Shown: positions 18,598 to 27,553 of the stretch, one piece after another
Position numbering within the stretch: position 1 is the first letter of the stretch
How the letters are laid out: each line of letters starts with the position of its first letter
DNA from: Arenibacter catalasegens
GTDB lineage: Bacteria > Bacteroidota > Bacteroidia > Flavobacteriales > Flavobacteriaceae
Reading direction: 5' to 3'
Assembly (NCBI RefSeq): GCF_002909235.1
Contig: NZ_PHQQ01000009.1
Span: 62,001 to 126,000 of the forward strand
Length of the DNA stretch: 64,000 nt
Made by a program: the position numbers and the translations under genes
The notes under the pieces: model-generated
Databases searched by the model: none
Told to the model about the DNA's origin: nothing
The model's input: only the letters and a program-made list of their open reading frames with translations

Positions 18598-19362
18598 TTA
18601 GAATTTTTCAAACACCCCCAACCCAAATAAGGCAAAATCGTACTTTACGGGGTCATGGGGGTCTAATTTTCTAAGATTGGCATCCAATTCGGCCAAGGCT
18701 TTTCCGTCATTCTGTTTACGAAGGATTAAGCCTAGTTTCCGGGCCACATTACCGGAATGGACATCCAATGGACATGACAGTTGCGAAGGTTTAATTTTAT
18801 TCCAAATGCCAAAATCCACGCCAGTGGTATTGTCTCTAATCATCCAACGCAGAAACATATTTATTCTTTTTGCAGCAGATCCCTTTATGGGGTCTGACAC
18901 ATGTTTTGTGGTCCTTGGTAAGTGGTCCAGTTCAAAAAATACAGTCTTAAAATGGGAGATGGCAGATTGTAGTGAAGTTATATCGCTTTTCTGGGCAAAT
19001 AACTCTTCCAAACCTGAATGACGGCTGTAAATGTTATTCAAACTGCGTATAAAATACCTCAAGTCTTCTCCGTTAAAGGTTCTATGTACAAAGGCTTGAA
19101 GTTTTTCAAGATCCCGCTCCTCATGGTTCATTACAAAGTCGAAAGGGGAGGAGTCCAACATTTCCATCATTCGTTCCGCATTGTTGATAATGCTTTTTCG
19201 GTTGCCCCAGGCAATCGTAGCTGTTAGAAAGCCACTGATCTCTATATCTTCCTTCTTTGTAAATTTATGTGGAATCTGGATAGGGTCCGTAGTTAAGAAA
19301 TCGGGATGATTGTATTGTTCTACTTTGGCATCCAAAAATTCTTTTAGTTCTTGCTGTGTCAT
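18598..19362 (-). CDS. TIGR02757 (DUF2400) family protein
   Basis: 254 residues with the TIGR02757 pattern: DPIQIPHKFTKKEDIEISGFL, IAWGNRKSIINNAERMM, FVHRTFNGEDL, and SAAKRINMFLRWMIRDNTTGVDFGIWNKI followed by CPLDVHSGNVARKLGL. The last part resembles a helix-hairpin-helix DNA glycosylase fold, and a DNA-related role is possible, but the function is unknown. The gene overlaps the CPBP protease gene upstream by four bases (ATGA) and is the last gene of a three-gene unit. Confidence 0.92.
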   Translation of the reverse strand: MTQQELKEFLDAKVEQYNHPDFLTTDPIQIPHKFTKKEDIEISGFLTATIAWGNRKSIINNAERMMEMLDSSPFDFVMNHEERDLEKLQAFVHRTFNGEDLRYFIRSLNNIYSRHSGLEELFAQKSDITSLQSAISHFKTVFFELDHLPRTTKHVSDPIKGSAAKRINMFLRWMIRDNTTGVDFGIWNKIKPSQLSCPLDVHSGNVARKLGLILRKQNDGKALAELDANLRKLDPHDPVKYDFALFGLGVFEKF

Positions 19363-19922
19363 TCCAGGGGAATATTTAAAATTTTATAAAGAAGTATTGG
19401 CGTAATGAGTATGGCATTGTAGGAAGCGTGCAGACCAATAGACCAAATTAGTCCTAATTTAACACGGACATAACTTAAAAACGCCCCTAAAATAAGTTGG
19501 GGTAACACCAATAAAGGCGCTATATAATATATCTCTTTGGGCAGGTCAAAATTGGTTATATGAACCCCAGCAAACAATAAAATGGAAGCGTATAGAATGT
19601 AATTGAAATATTTTTTTCCCCTGAACCAGATCAAAGGACCTCTAAACAGCGTCTCCTCTGCTATTGGAGCAACAATTACCGTTATAAAGAATAATGAGAT
19701 TGTTGAATAGTTCTCAAGAAAGCTTTCTATGGCATGCTCCCCAAGGTCTATGCCCAAAAAGCCTATTAACCTCTCATTTAATATGCCAACACCCATGCCG
19801 AGCAAGATTCCCCAAACGAGAAGGGCAGAAATAATTCTTAGCCTTAACGGATTTTGGATATGGAGCAATCTAGTATATTCCGGAGCCTTAATAAATATCC
19901 ATACTTTATAAAGTATTTTCAT
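19359..19922 (-). CDS. CPBP-family intramembrane glutamic protease
   Basis: 187 residues with several membrane helices. The catalytic signature of the CPBP/Abi (CAAX protease-like) family is present: E89-E90 in [11 protein letters not shown] with R94, a His in [11 protein letters not shown], and GLHASYNAI in the last conserved motif. Family members cleave or modify membrane substrates; in bacteria some are linked to bacteriocin immunity or lipoprotein processing. It overlaps the ATPase gene before it and the TIGR02757 gene after it by four bases each, so all three are translationally coupled. Confidence 0.92.
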   Translation of the reverse strand: MKILYKVWIFIKAPEYTRLLHIQNPLRLRIISALLVWGILLGMGVGILNERLIGFLGIDLGEHAIESFLENYSTISLFFITVIVAPIAEETLFRGPLIWFRGKKYFNYILYASILLFAGVHITNFDLPKEIYYIAPLLVLPQLILGAFLSYVRVKLGLIWSIGLHASYNAILITPILLYKILNIPLE

Positions 19923-20581
19923 CGAGTAATGGATCCATCCACCATAGTGAGTTTTCTATCCGCCATATTTGCCAATTCCTCATTATGCGTGACAATGACA
20001 AAAGTTTGTCCAAATTTGTCCCTAAGATCAAAGAATAACTTATGAAGATTATCGGCACTTTCAGAATCTAAATTACCGCTGGGTTCGTCGGCAAAAATAA
20101 CGGAAGGGTTGTTGACCAAGGCCCTAGCCACTGCCACGCGCTGTTGTTCCCCACCGGAAAGTTCATTGGGTTTATGTTGTAATCTGTGCGAAAGTCCCAA
20201 GAAATCCAAAAGTTCTACCGCTCGTGCCTCGGCTTTTTCTTTTTTTGTTCCCTTAATAAAGGCAGGGATACATACATTTTCCAAAGCGGTAAACTCGGGT
20301 AGTAACTGGTGGAATTGAAATATAAACCCAATATGGCTATTACGAAATTTGGCCATGGCCTTGTCCGATAGTTTAGTTACGTCCTCTTCATTAATCAGTA
20401 AGGTACTGTCATTTTTATTACTTTGCGTATCCAAAGTTCCCAGTATTTGTAAGAGAGTGGTTTTGCCGGCTCCAGACGGTCCAACAATGGATACAACCTC
20501 TCCTTTTTGTATGTGAAGGTCCACTCCTTTAAGTACCTGGAGATTTCCGTAAAATTTATTGATATTTGTAGCCTTGATCAT
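19919..20581 (-). CDS. ABC transporter ATP-binding protein, LolD/MacB-like
   Basis: 220 residues. I place the start at ATG 20581 ([12 protein letters not shown]) because ABC ATPases of this type begin there; an in-frame ATG at 20611 would add ten residues. Walker A is GPSGAGKTT (34-42), the signature [15 protein letters not shown], Walker [13 protein letters not shown], and the switch His in VTHNEE. The sequence is of the LolD/FtsE/MacB group, which powers lipoprotein release or macrolide/peptide export with a separate permease. No permease is encoded beside it; instead a CPBP protease overlaps its end. Confidence 0.92.
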   Translation of the reverse strand: MIKATNINKFYGNLQVLKGVDLHIQKGEVVSIVGPSGAGKTTLLQILGTLDTQSNKNDSTLLINEEDVTKLSDKAMAKFRNSHIGFIFQFHQLLPEFTALENVCIPAFIKGTKKEKAEARAVELLDFLGLSHRLQHKPNELSGGEQQRVAVARALVNNPSVIFADEPSGNLDSESADNLHKLFFDLRDKFGQTFVIVTHNEELANMADRKLTMVDGSITR

Positions 20582-20851
20582 CGTTTTGAAATATGGGTTG
20601 AAAGTAAACATTAACGAGAAGATTACAAAATGCTTATGCTTTACGATGCCTTTTTAATAGTGTTTAAATGTGATATTAACATCGATTATATTACACTTTA
20701 ATTCTATTTTTATATTCTTTTTTAATTATGTGGTAATGCTTATATTGTGAATGCGACAAATTCATAATCCATCAAAAGGAAGTAGGATGTTAGTTTATAA
20801 TACTGTTGGGATAAACGAGCCGATTAAAAATAAATTTAGGACTAGAAATTT

Positions 20852-21451
20852 ATGAAACAATATAGAAGTTTGGAAGAATACAATCTAGAAATTACTGACG
20901 AGGTTAAGTCTAGATATTCATCGATCATCAATGAAATTGGAGAAGATCTCACTAGGGACGGATTGGTTAAAACACCTGAGAGAGCAGCGAAGGCAATGCT
21001 TTTTTTAACTCAGGGGTATAAACAAGATGCTGTAGAGATACTCAAGGGGGCGATGTTTAAGGAGTCTTACAATGAAATGGTCATTATAAAGGATATTGAA
21101 ATGTATTCTTTGTGCGAACATCATATGTTGCCCTTTTTTGGAAAAGCCCATATAGCCTATATTCCCAATGGCCACATTGTTGGTCTGAGTAAGATACCTA
21201 GAGTAGTCGATGTCTTTGCAAGGCGATTGCAGGTACAGGAAAGATTGACCAATGATATCCTAGAATGCCTTAACAATACTTTAAAGCCACAGGGCGTAGC
21301 TGTAGTGATCGAGGCATCTCACATGTGCATGATGATGAGAGGGGTGCAAAAACAAAACTCAGTTACCACTACTTCAGGATTTAGAGGTCAGTTTGAAAAG
21401 ATAGAAACCCGAAACGAGTTCTTAAAATTGATCAGTTCAGATTTATCCTAA
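20852..21451 (+). CDS. folE: GTP cyclohydrolase I
   Basis: 199 residues, full length. It converts GTP to dihydroneopterin triphosphate, the first step of tetrahydrofolate and pterin synthesis. Zinc ligands C88 and H91 lie in [10 protein letters not shown] and C159 in SHMCMMMRG. The block [27 protein letters not shown] and the closing [11 protein letters not shown] are typical of FolE. It is followed at 80 bases by a small membrane protein gene. It is probably a single-gene unit, as the gene upstream is divergent and 270 bases away. Confidence 0.97.
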   Translation: MKQYRSLEEYNLEITDEVKSRYSSIINEIGEDLTRDGLVKTPERAAKAMLFLTQGYKQDAVEILKGAMFKESYNEMVIIKDIEMYSLCEHHMLPFFGKAHIAYIPNGHIVGLSKIPRVVDVFARRLQVQERLTNDILECLNNTLKPQGVAVVIEASHMCMMMRGVQKQNSVTTTSGFRGQFEKIETRNEFLKLISSDLS

Positions 21452-21531
21452 AACCAGTCAAGATCAAGGGGTCCATATTTTGGCACTCTATTTGATTTAA
21501 AAGCTGTTGTAAATTATTATTATTATTAAAT

Positions 21532-21834
21532 ATGTCAACATTAAAAGACCATAAATTAAGAAATCTATTTTTGGGATTGCTTTTTGACGGGATAGGAATG
21601 CTTTCCTTTATAATTCCTGGTATTGGTGAATTTTCAGATGTTATTTGGGCTCCTGTGGCCGGATGGCTAATGACCAGATTGTACAAAGGGAAGATAGGAC
21701 GGGTTGCTGGGGTAGTAACCTTTGTAGAAGAAATGCTTCCTGGCCTGGATGTTATCCCCACCTTTACGATTATGTGGTTTTATACCTATATTTTTAAATC
21801 TTTCAAAAAAGAAAAATTTATATCGGTCAAGTAG
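21532..21834 (+). CDS. Small conserved membrane protein of unknown function
   Basis: 100 residues with two or three hydrophobic stretches (LFLGLLFDGIGMLSFIIPGIG, IWAPVAGWLM, TFTIMWFYTYIF) and a basic C-terminus (KSFKKEKF). The overall shape (two short amphipathic halves, a conserved DVIWAP and an EEMLPGLDVIPTFT motif) resembles a small conserved family I associate with Bacteroidota, but no function is known to me. The start follows an (ATT)n run. It sits between folE and the sulfite oxidase genes with gaps of 80 and 118 bases. Confidence 0.8.
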   Translation: MSTLKDHKLRNLFLGLLFDGIGMLSFIIPGIGEFSDVIWAPVAGWLMTRLYKGKIGRVAGVVTFVEEMLPGLDVIPTFTIMWFYTYIFKSFKKEKFISVK

Positions 21835-21952
21835 TTTAACCATCAGCCCATTATAGAATAAGATAGGCCGATCCAAATGTATTAAGTGACCATTGTTACT
21901 TAAAATTTCCAATATCTTTCTTAGATTTATCTTCTATTACAATTCAAGTTAA

Positions 21953-23173
21953 ATGAAAAGAAGAAATTTTGTCAAAAAAACCACCTTAGGTTCTTTGGCT
22001 GGAATACTAGGTATGGAAATTGTTTTTGGATCTAACATACCAGAAAACTATACCTTATTGGGGCTTCAGGACCCAGACCCATTTCAATTGTTCAATAAGG
22101 ATAAGGAAATGGTAGTGCTCAATAGCAAACCGTGGAATATGGAGGCTGTGGCCCATTTATTGGACGACAGGATAACGCCCAACAAATATATGTTTATCCG
22201 CAACAATGGTTTGGTTCCGGAAAATATAAATGAAAAGGAGTGGACCATTACATTCGATGGGGAATCGGTCAAAGAAAAGAAATCTTTTACATTGGAAGAA
22301 CTCAAATCAAAATTCTCCCATCACACCTATCAACTTACCGTAGAATGTGGAGGTAATGGTAGGAGCGAATTTGATCCGCCGGCGAAAGGGAACCAATGGA
22401 CTATTGGAGCAGTTGGCTGTGCTTCTTGGACAGGGGTTCGTCTCAAAGATGTTTTGAAGGAGGTTGGAATAAAGGATGATGCCGTCTATATCGGCTATCA
22501 TGCGGCAGATCAGCATTTAAGTAGGGACCCTCAAAAAGAGCCTATATCTAGGGGTGTACCTATGTCAAAGGCTTTGCAGGACGAAACATTATTGGCTTTT
22601 AAAATGAACGGAGAGGATATTCCCTTGGTTCATGGATACCCATTGCGTTTGGTTTGTGGTGGATGGCCCGCATCTACTTCTGGTAAATGGGTAAACAGGA
22701 TTAGTATTAGAAATATAGTCCATGATGGCGAAAAAATGATGGGAACTTCCTATAGGGTTCCTTGTCACCCAGTGGCTCCAGGGGAGGAAGTTAAGGATGA
22801 GGACATGTGCATTATAGAATCCATGCCAGTAAAATCTTTGATTACCTATCCAAAATCAGGCGCCATTATTTCCAAGGGTAAAAAACTTAATATTAGAGGT
22901 CATGCTTGGGCAGGGGAATTAGAAATATCCAAAGTCTCGTATTCTATTGATTTTGGGGCCACTTGGTCCGATTGTACTTTGGAAAAGCCCGCGAACAGGT
23001 TGGCTTGGCAGCATTTTAAAGCCAGTATCGGTTTTCCAAAAACAGGATATTACGAAGTATGGGCTCGGGCCACAGATACCCACGGAGTGAGTCAGCCCAT
23101 GTTATTGCCAGGTTGGAATCCCAAAGGATACCTGAATAATGCATGCCATAGAATTGCTGTTAAAGTTAGTTAA
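21953..23173 (+). CDS. Sulfite oxidase-like molybdopterin oxidoreductase
   Basis: 406 residues. The N-terminus KRRNFVKK is a twin-arginine export signal. The molybdopterin domain carries the molybdenum-ligating cysteine C132 in TVECGGNGR, with ASWTGVRLKDVL and YPLRLVCGGWPA typical of the SorA/SoxC group. The C-terminal dimerisation domain (about 300-405) shows the beta-sandwich with SYSIDFGATWSDC and YEVWARATDTHG. It probably oxidises sulfite to sulfate in the periplasm. The next gene, abutting it with no gap, encodes a membrane-anchored c-type cytochrome that is the obvious electron acceptor. Confidence 0.92.
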   Translation: MKRRNFVKKTTLGSLAGILGMEIVFGSNIPENYTLLGLQDPDPFQLFNKDKEMVVLNSKPWNMEAVAHLLDDRITPNKYMFIRNNGLVPENINEKEWTITFDGESVKEKKSFTLEELKSKFSHHTYQLTVECGGNGRSEFDPPAKGNQWTIGAVGCASWTGVRLKDVLKEVGIKDDAVYIGYHAADQHLSRDPQKEPISRGVPMSKALQDETLLAFKMNGEDIPLVHGYPLRLVCGGWPASTSGKWVNRISIRNIVHDGEKMMGTSYRVPCHPVAPGEEVKDEDMCIIESMPVKSLITYPKSGAIISKGKKLNIRGHAWAGELEISKVSYSIDFGATWSDCTLEKPANRLAWQHFKASIGFPKTGYYEVWARATDTHGVSQPMLLPGWNPKGYLNNACHRIAVKVS

Positions 23174-23659
23174 ATGAACAAGCAAAATAATTTTAGAAAA
23201 CAGGTCAAGTCCATTTATAGTGTTTTAGTGGTTTGCTTCGTCATGGTGATACTTATAGGCGTTTTGGGAATTGCCTATATGATGGATCCATCTGCCTTTT
23301 CGTTTAAAGGGGATGCACCCAGTTCAGAAATAATTGGCACAACCTCCGAAGATGATGATTGGGATAAGATAGAAAATGGCATTCATTTACGCACGGGATT
23401 TAAAGACGGAGAAGGGTTAATGGCCGTAGTGAATAATTGCACCAATTGTCATTCCGCCCAATTAGTGATACAGAACAGAATGAATGAGGAGCGATGGGTA
23501 GAGACCATTCGTTGGATGCAAAAAACCCAGAACTTATGGGATTTGGGAGATAATGAAAAGGTAATTATAAATTATTTGGTCACAAATTACCCTCCAATGA
23601 GTAAGGGAAGGAGAGAAGCGCTGACCAATATCCAATGGTATCCATTGAAGGAGGAATAG
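23174..23659 (+). CDS. Membrane-anchored c-type cytochrome, partner of the sulfite oxidase
   Basis: 161 residues. It has one N-terminal transmembrane helix (about 15-36, LVVCFVMVILIGVLGIAYMM) and one haem-binding motif CTNCH at residues 89-93; the segment MQKTQNLWDLGDNEKVIINYLVTNYPP is typical of small sulfite-oxidase-associated cytochromes. A Met in this C-terminal half is the probable sixth ligand. The start codon directly follows the sulfite oxidase stop, so the pair is a tight operon and the electron path is sulfite to molybdenum to this cytochrome to the terminal oxidase. Confidence 0.9.
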   Translation: MNKQNNFRKQVKSIYSVLVVCFVMVILIGVLGIAYMMDPSAFSFKGDAPSSEIIGTTSEDDDWDKIENGIHLRTGFKDGEGLMAVVNNCTNCHSAQLVIQNRMNEERWVETIRWMQKTQNLWDLGDNEKVIINYLVTNYPPMSKGRREALTNIQWYPLKEE

Positions 23660-23689
23660 GGGAGTGGGACAATGTTAAGGAAATAGATC

Positions 23690-24571
23690 TTGGGAAAATA
23701 TTTTGAAGCTTTTATTAATGCGTTTATAGGAACTGCGAATTGGACATGGAAGTCCATTATATTCGAAGTGCCTTGGTATACCAATTATTTCTGGGGGTTG
23801 ATTATTATTTCCCTATTGGTTTGGATGCTGGAAATTTTATTTCCTTGGCGTAAGAATCAATCTATTTTTCGAAGGGATTTTTGGTTGGACGGCTTTTATA
23901 TGTTTTTTAATTTCTTCCTTTTTGCCATTGCCATAAGTGGTTTTTATAAGTTATTGGGACTACTTTTTGGAGACTTGGGGATTAATAAAAATAGCTTGGC
24001 TATATTGGATATGTCACAATTTCCTTCTTGGGTCCAATTATTGATTTTCTTTTTGGTTTTGGATTTTGTCCAATGGTTTACCCATATTTTACTACATAAA
24101 TATCCATTTTTGTGGAAATTCCATCAAATACACCACAGTGTTAAGGAGATGGGCTTTGCCGCCCACTTAAGGTATCATTGGATGGAAAACGTTTTTTACA
24201 AACCTTTAAAAACTTTTGGGGTAATGATCTTAGGGGGATTTGAACCGGAACAAGCCTATATTGTACATTTTTTGGCAATTTCCATTGGTCATTTTAACCA
24301 CGCCAACATAAAAATTACCTGGGGTCCCTTGAAATATGTTTTAAACAATCCCGTAATGCACCTGTATCATCATGCGCACGATTTGCCAGATGGGAAATAC
24401 GGCGTAAATTTTGGAATCAGCCTTAGTCTTTGGGATTATATTTTTAAAACCAATTATATCCCGGAGGATAGTGGCACTATTGAATTGGGCTTTAAAGGAG
24501 ATGAGAAAATTCCGAAGTCTTTTTGGAAACAATTAACCTACGGCCTAGGTAAGCCTAAACCGTCGGGATAA
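23690..24571 (+). CDS. Sterol desaturase / fatty acid hydroxylase superfamily membrane protein
   Basis: 293 residues with four or five membrane helices and the di-iron histidine clusters of the superfamily: HILLHKYPFLWKFHQIHH, HFNHANI and HLYHHAHD. It likely oxidises a membrane lipid (hydroxylase or desaturase); the substrate is unknown. The only reasonable start is TTG 23690: the ATG just upstream is in another frame and stops at once, and AAGGA lies about 9 bases before the TTG. It starts 30 bases after the cytochrome gene and may belong to the same transcript, although a functional link to sulfite oxidation is not obvious. Confidence 0.9.
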   Translation: MGKYFEAFINAFIGTANWTWKSIIFEVPWYTNYFWGLIIISLLVWMLEILFPWRKNQSIFRRDFWLDGFYMFFNFFLFAIAISGFYKLLGLLFGDLGINKNSLAILDMSQFPSWVQLLIFFLVLDFVQWFTHILLHKYPFLWKFHQIHHSVKEMGFAAHLRYHWMENVFYKPLKTFGVMILGGFEPEQAYIVHFLAISIGHFNHANIKITWGPLKYVLNNPVMHLYHHAHDLPDGKYGVNFGISLSLWDYIFKTNYIPEDSGTIELGFKGDEKIPKSFWKQLTYGLGKPKPSG

Positions 24572-24604
24572 TTTATTTAAATGTCATACAGTCATATTTG
24601 GACC

Positions 24605-26821
24605 TTAAAAAGGAATGCTTAATCCAACTGAAATATTCCTTCCTGGATTTAATATTCCATCGGTCTTCAATCGGGACAAATGGGATATATAATTTTCGTT
24701 CAGTAGGTTGTTTGCGCTTAGCCTAACATTAATATCCTGATTGGCCACAATAAGTTGGCCACCCAATCCTATATTTAACAAGGTGTAGCCGTTTGTAGGT
24801 GTCTCAAAATCACTTATTTTATTTTGTTTAAATACTGAGTTTAAGGTTGCAAATGCATAACTACTGTGTATCCATTCTTTATTTTTTTGAAATTCCACTC
24901 TTAGCGTATTGGTCATTGAGTTGGCAGGGATTAGGGGTAGATTGCTTCCATTTTTTAATTTGCCCCTCACGGTCTGATAACTGCTTTCCAAGTGCAGCCA
25001 ATCCAGGGGGTGGGGGTGAAGATGAAATCCAAATTCCCCACCGTACAACTCGGCATTTTCCTGCTCATACCTAAAAACGGCGTCCGCTCCCTCAAAAGTT
25101 CCATCGGGCGCAATAAACACGTAATCCCTAATGGTGTTGTAAAAACCGTTGGCGTAAAATTCCAAATGTTCACTTTTATATTCCAAGGCCAAATCTGTTT
25201 GTAGATTTTGTTCGTTACCTAAATTGGCATTACCTATTTCGTATCTATTGGTACCTTCGTGCACTCCATTGGAGGTTAGTTCTGCCAAGTTTGGGGCCCT
25301 AAAGCCAGAGGCTATGTTTAATCGGGTGTTGAAGTTCTTGGCAAAATTATACTTGTATCCTATGTTGGCATTAAAGCTGCTGAAATCTCTACTTAATTCG
25401 GCTATATAACCTTCTTCCCCAACAATACCATTTTGGTCACCATTAATGGCTCTATGGTCGTATCTAATACCGAGCTGTACATCATTTTTGTCATTAAAAT
25501 GAATATGAGAGGTTGCCAAAAACCCAATATCATTGGTGGTTGCATCCGGTATCAGGGCTTCTTCCCCATAATTGGTGTTGGTCTGATGTATGCCCTGTGC
25601 GCCCACAATGGTCTCAAACTTTTTCCATTTAGGAAGGTGATATAACAAATTGTAGTTTAAGGTAGACAAATTCATATCCAAGGCGGCTGATCCCACGTCT
25701 TCAAATTCCTTTCTATTATTAAATATATAACCAAGGGTTAAATCCAAACTCGACCTATCAAAAAACATGTTGGTTTTAGAGCTTAGTATGTGGTTGTTTA
25801 TAGTTTGGAAAGGGAGGTCAGGTTTGCGTTCATTGGTCTGAATCCCTATTTCTTCCGGAATGCCCAAATCAGATTTGTTGTAATTGTACCTAACTTCTGT
25901 TTTAAAGTTGGTGGACTGATATGCGGTCCCCAATTTGATGTCACTTTCCTTAAAACGGGAATTGGTTACCTTATCGCCTTTTCCAGTGGTATAATCCACA
26001 TGTGAAGTAGTTCCGGCCCTGAGTAAATACTTCATTTTATTTGCTGAGGTCCTTATTCCGAAGTCCCCATTTAATCCTTGGGTGTTGGAATAGTAATTAA
26101 GGTTGAGATCTCCCTCTGTTTTTTTTGCATCGGCGAATTTCTCTGGATTAAGATAAATTACACCGCCCATGGCATCGGACCCATATAACAAAGAAGCAGG
26201 TCCCTTAATTACTTCCACACTCTCAATGCCGGCATCATTCACCCCAAGTCCATGTTCATCTCCAAATTGTTGATTTTCCAAACGGATTCCTTGAGTGTAT
26301 ACCAAAACCCGATTGGAGGTAAGCCCCCTAATAACAGGTTTTCCAATGCCTACTCCTGTAGAAACTACATTTACACCGGGAATATCTGTAATTCCTTCTG
26401 CCAGTGTTGTGGCTCCTTTGGTCTTTAGTGTAGCCATTTTTGAATACTCCACCTTCATGACATTTTCACTTTGTAATTTATGGAAAGGAGTAGAAACTAT
26501 TACCTCTTCCATTTCAATGGCACTGGGCATTAATGTAATATTTAATTGGTTTTCCCCATTCGTAATGTTTATGGTACTTGAATAGCTTTGAAACCCAATA
26601 TATGAGGCTACCACTTTGTAGGATCCAACGGGAAGCTTATCTATTTTATACTCCCCACTAGTATTGGTAACACTTCCCTTTTCCAATTGAGGGAAGTATA
26701 TGGATACCTGTTCCAAAGGCTCTCCATTCTCTTGATCGGTTATCTTACCGCTAAGGTTATTTTGGGAACTGACGACAATGAATGTCAACATGCTTAGCAA
26801 TGACAAGAATATTTTTTTCAT
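24605..26821 (-). CDS. TonB-dependent outer-membrane receptor
   Basis: 738 residues. Signal peptide (to about SSQN), then a carboxypeptidase-regulatory-like domain (SGKITDQENGEPLEQVSIYFPQ, about 22-110), a plug domain (TTLAEGITDIPGV, GKPVIRGLTSNRVLV, VEVIKGPASLLYGSDAMGGV), and a 22-strand barrel ending in the outer-membrane signal NISVGLSIPF. The substrate is unknown; the plug is similar in style to metal/siderophore receptors (CirA/ZnuD-like). The small His/Cys-rich exported protein 349 bases upstream and an extracellular loop rich in His (FHLHPHPLDWLHL) would fit a metal ligand, which is inference only. Confidence 0.92.
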   Translation of the reverse strand: MKKIFLSLLSMLTFIVVSSQNNLSGKITDQENGEPLEQVSIYFPQLEKGSVTNTSGEYKIDKLPVGSYKVVASYIGFQSYSSTINITNGENQLNITLMPSAIEMEEVIVSTPFHKLQSENVMKVEYSKMATLKTKGATTLAEGITDIPGVNVVSTGVGIGKPVIRGLTSNRVLVYTQGIRLENQQFGDEHGLGVNDAGIESVEVIKGPASLLYGSDAMGGVIYLNPEKFADAKKTEGDLNLNYYSNTQGLNGDFGIRTSANKMKYLLRAGTTSHVDYTTGKGDKVTNSRFKESDIKLGTAYQSTNFKTEVRYNYNKSDLGIPEEIGIQTNERKPDLPFQTINNHILSSKTNMFFDRSSLDLTLGYIFNNRKEFEDVGSAALDMNLSTLNYNLLYHLPKWKKFETIVGAQGIHQTNTNYGEEALIPDATTNDIGFLATSHIHFNDKNDVQLGIRYDHRAINGDQNGIVGEEGYIAELSRDFSSFNANIGYKYNFAKNFNTRLNIASGFRAPNLAELTSNGVHEGTNRYEIGNANLGNEQNLQTDLALEYKSEHLEFYANGFYNTIRDYVFIAPDGTFEGADAVFRYEQENAELYGGEFGFHLHPHPLDWLHLESSYQTVRGKLKNGSNLPLIPANSMTNTLRVEFQKNKEWIHSSYAFATLNSVFKQNKISDFETPTNGYTLLNIGLGGQLIVANQDINVRLSANNLLNENYISHLSRLKTDGILNPGRNISVGLSIPF

Positions 26822-27169
26822 TTATTGAAATTTTATATGTTGTAAATTGGCTTATTGGCCATTTACATGCACTTTGTTATTTTTTAATTGAATTTATAAG
26901 CTCCGGTTTTTACTTATTGACTTATGGGCAGATTGTGCATATTTTAAAAATTAAGACATGCACTTTTTAAAATTTTTTAGCTATTGCCCAAAGTTGTGTC
27001 AAATCATGATAGTTCGTTATATGGCAATAGGCGCATATATGTCCAATCAAGAGCTTATTAGGTAGCAGTGAGTAATTGTCCACAGACAGATTTCAATCGT
27101 TATATATTTTAACTGGATTGAGTATCCTCCGTGATGAAAACCATACGCTACTAATTTATTATTGGCAAT
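26822..27169. other. Upstream region of the TonB receptor, with repeats
   Basis: A 348-base AT-rich non-coding stretch between the TonB receptor and the small His/Cys-rich protein gene. It contains a direct repeat ACATGCACTTT and a matching inverted half-site GTGCAT (given separately). I find no RNA gene or exact TAnnTTTG element in either orientation. Confidence 0.6.
26865..26966. repeat. Direct repeat ACATGCACTTT (two copies)
   Basis: Exact 11-base copies at 26865-26875 and 26956-26966, with the inverted half-site GTGCAT at 26935-26940. They lie 44 and 135 bases upstream of the TonB receptor start and could be operator sites. No regulator is identified. Confidence 0.45.
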
Positions 27170-27502
27170 TTATGATAGACGGGGAGGGCCTCTACGGGAG
27201 AAATGAAGTTTTTGATACTTGCTTAAGAAATTATAGAAGTTTATGATTTTCGTGGATTTGGGGATCACTGAAAATGTCAGGAACTCTTGTTGTAGACTAG
27301 AATAAAAAGGGGTTAAATTGAATTTATGATAATCGCAATCCAGTTCTACCTCATGTATGTGCAGTTTACCTTTTTCTTTACAAACAAAGGTATGATGCTC
27401 AAAGATGGCATGTTTTAGTTTTAAAACAGAAGGAAGCGTTATTAAGCCGACCAAGAGGGCAGCAATAAAAGAAAATAAGGTATTTCTTAAATTAATCTTC
27501 AC
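27170..27502 (-). CDS. Small exported His/Cys-rich protein upstream of a TonB receptor
   Basis: 110 residues. GTG 27502 is the start: no ATG precedes it in frame. The N-terminus has a hydrophobic segment (LFSFIAALLVGLITLPSVLKL), then a polar part with clustered metal-binding residues (HAIFEHHTFVCKEKGKLHIHE, DCDYHKF). The end RGPPRLS recalls the C-terminal RGPP/RAPP motif of short proteins encoded directly upstream of TonB-dependent receptors in Flavobacteriaceae. It is on the same strand as the receptor gene, 348 bases away. It could be a periplasmic metal-binding or chaperone protein for that receptor; this is inference, and I do not recognise a named family. Confidence 0.78.
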   Translation of the reverse strand: MKINLRNTLFSFIAALLVGLITLPSVLKLKHAIFEHHTFVCKEKGKLHIHEVELDCDYHKFNLTPFYSSLQQEFLTFSVIPKSTKIINFYNFLSKYQKLHFSRRGPPRLS

Positions 27503-27553
27503 TCTTCAAATCTAGTGGTATAGCCACAAAATATTTGTTAAGAAAAATATAAA

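Noticed and set aside
20642-20700. Apparent palindromic stretch in the folE/ATPase gap
   Set aside because: On base-by-base comparison the arms do not pair well; it is only AT-rich.
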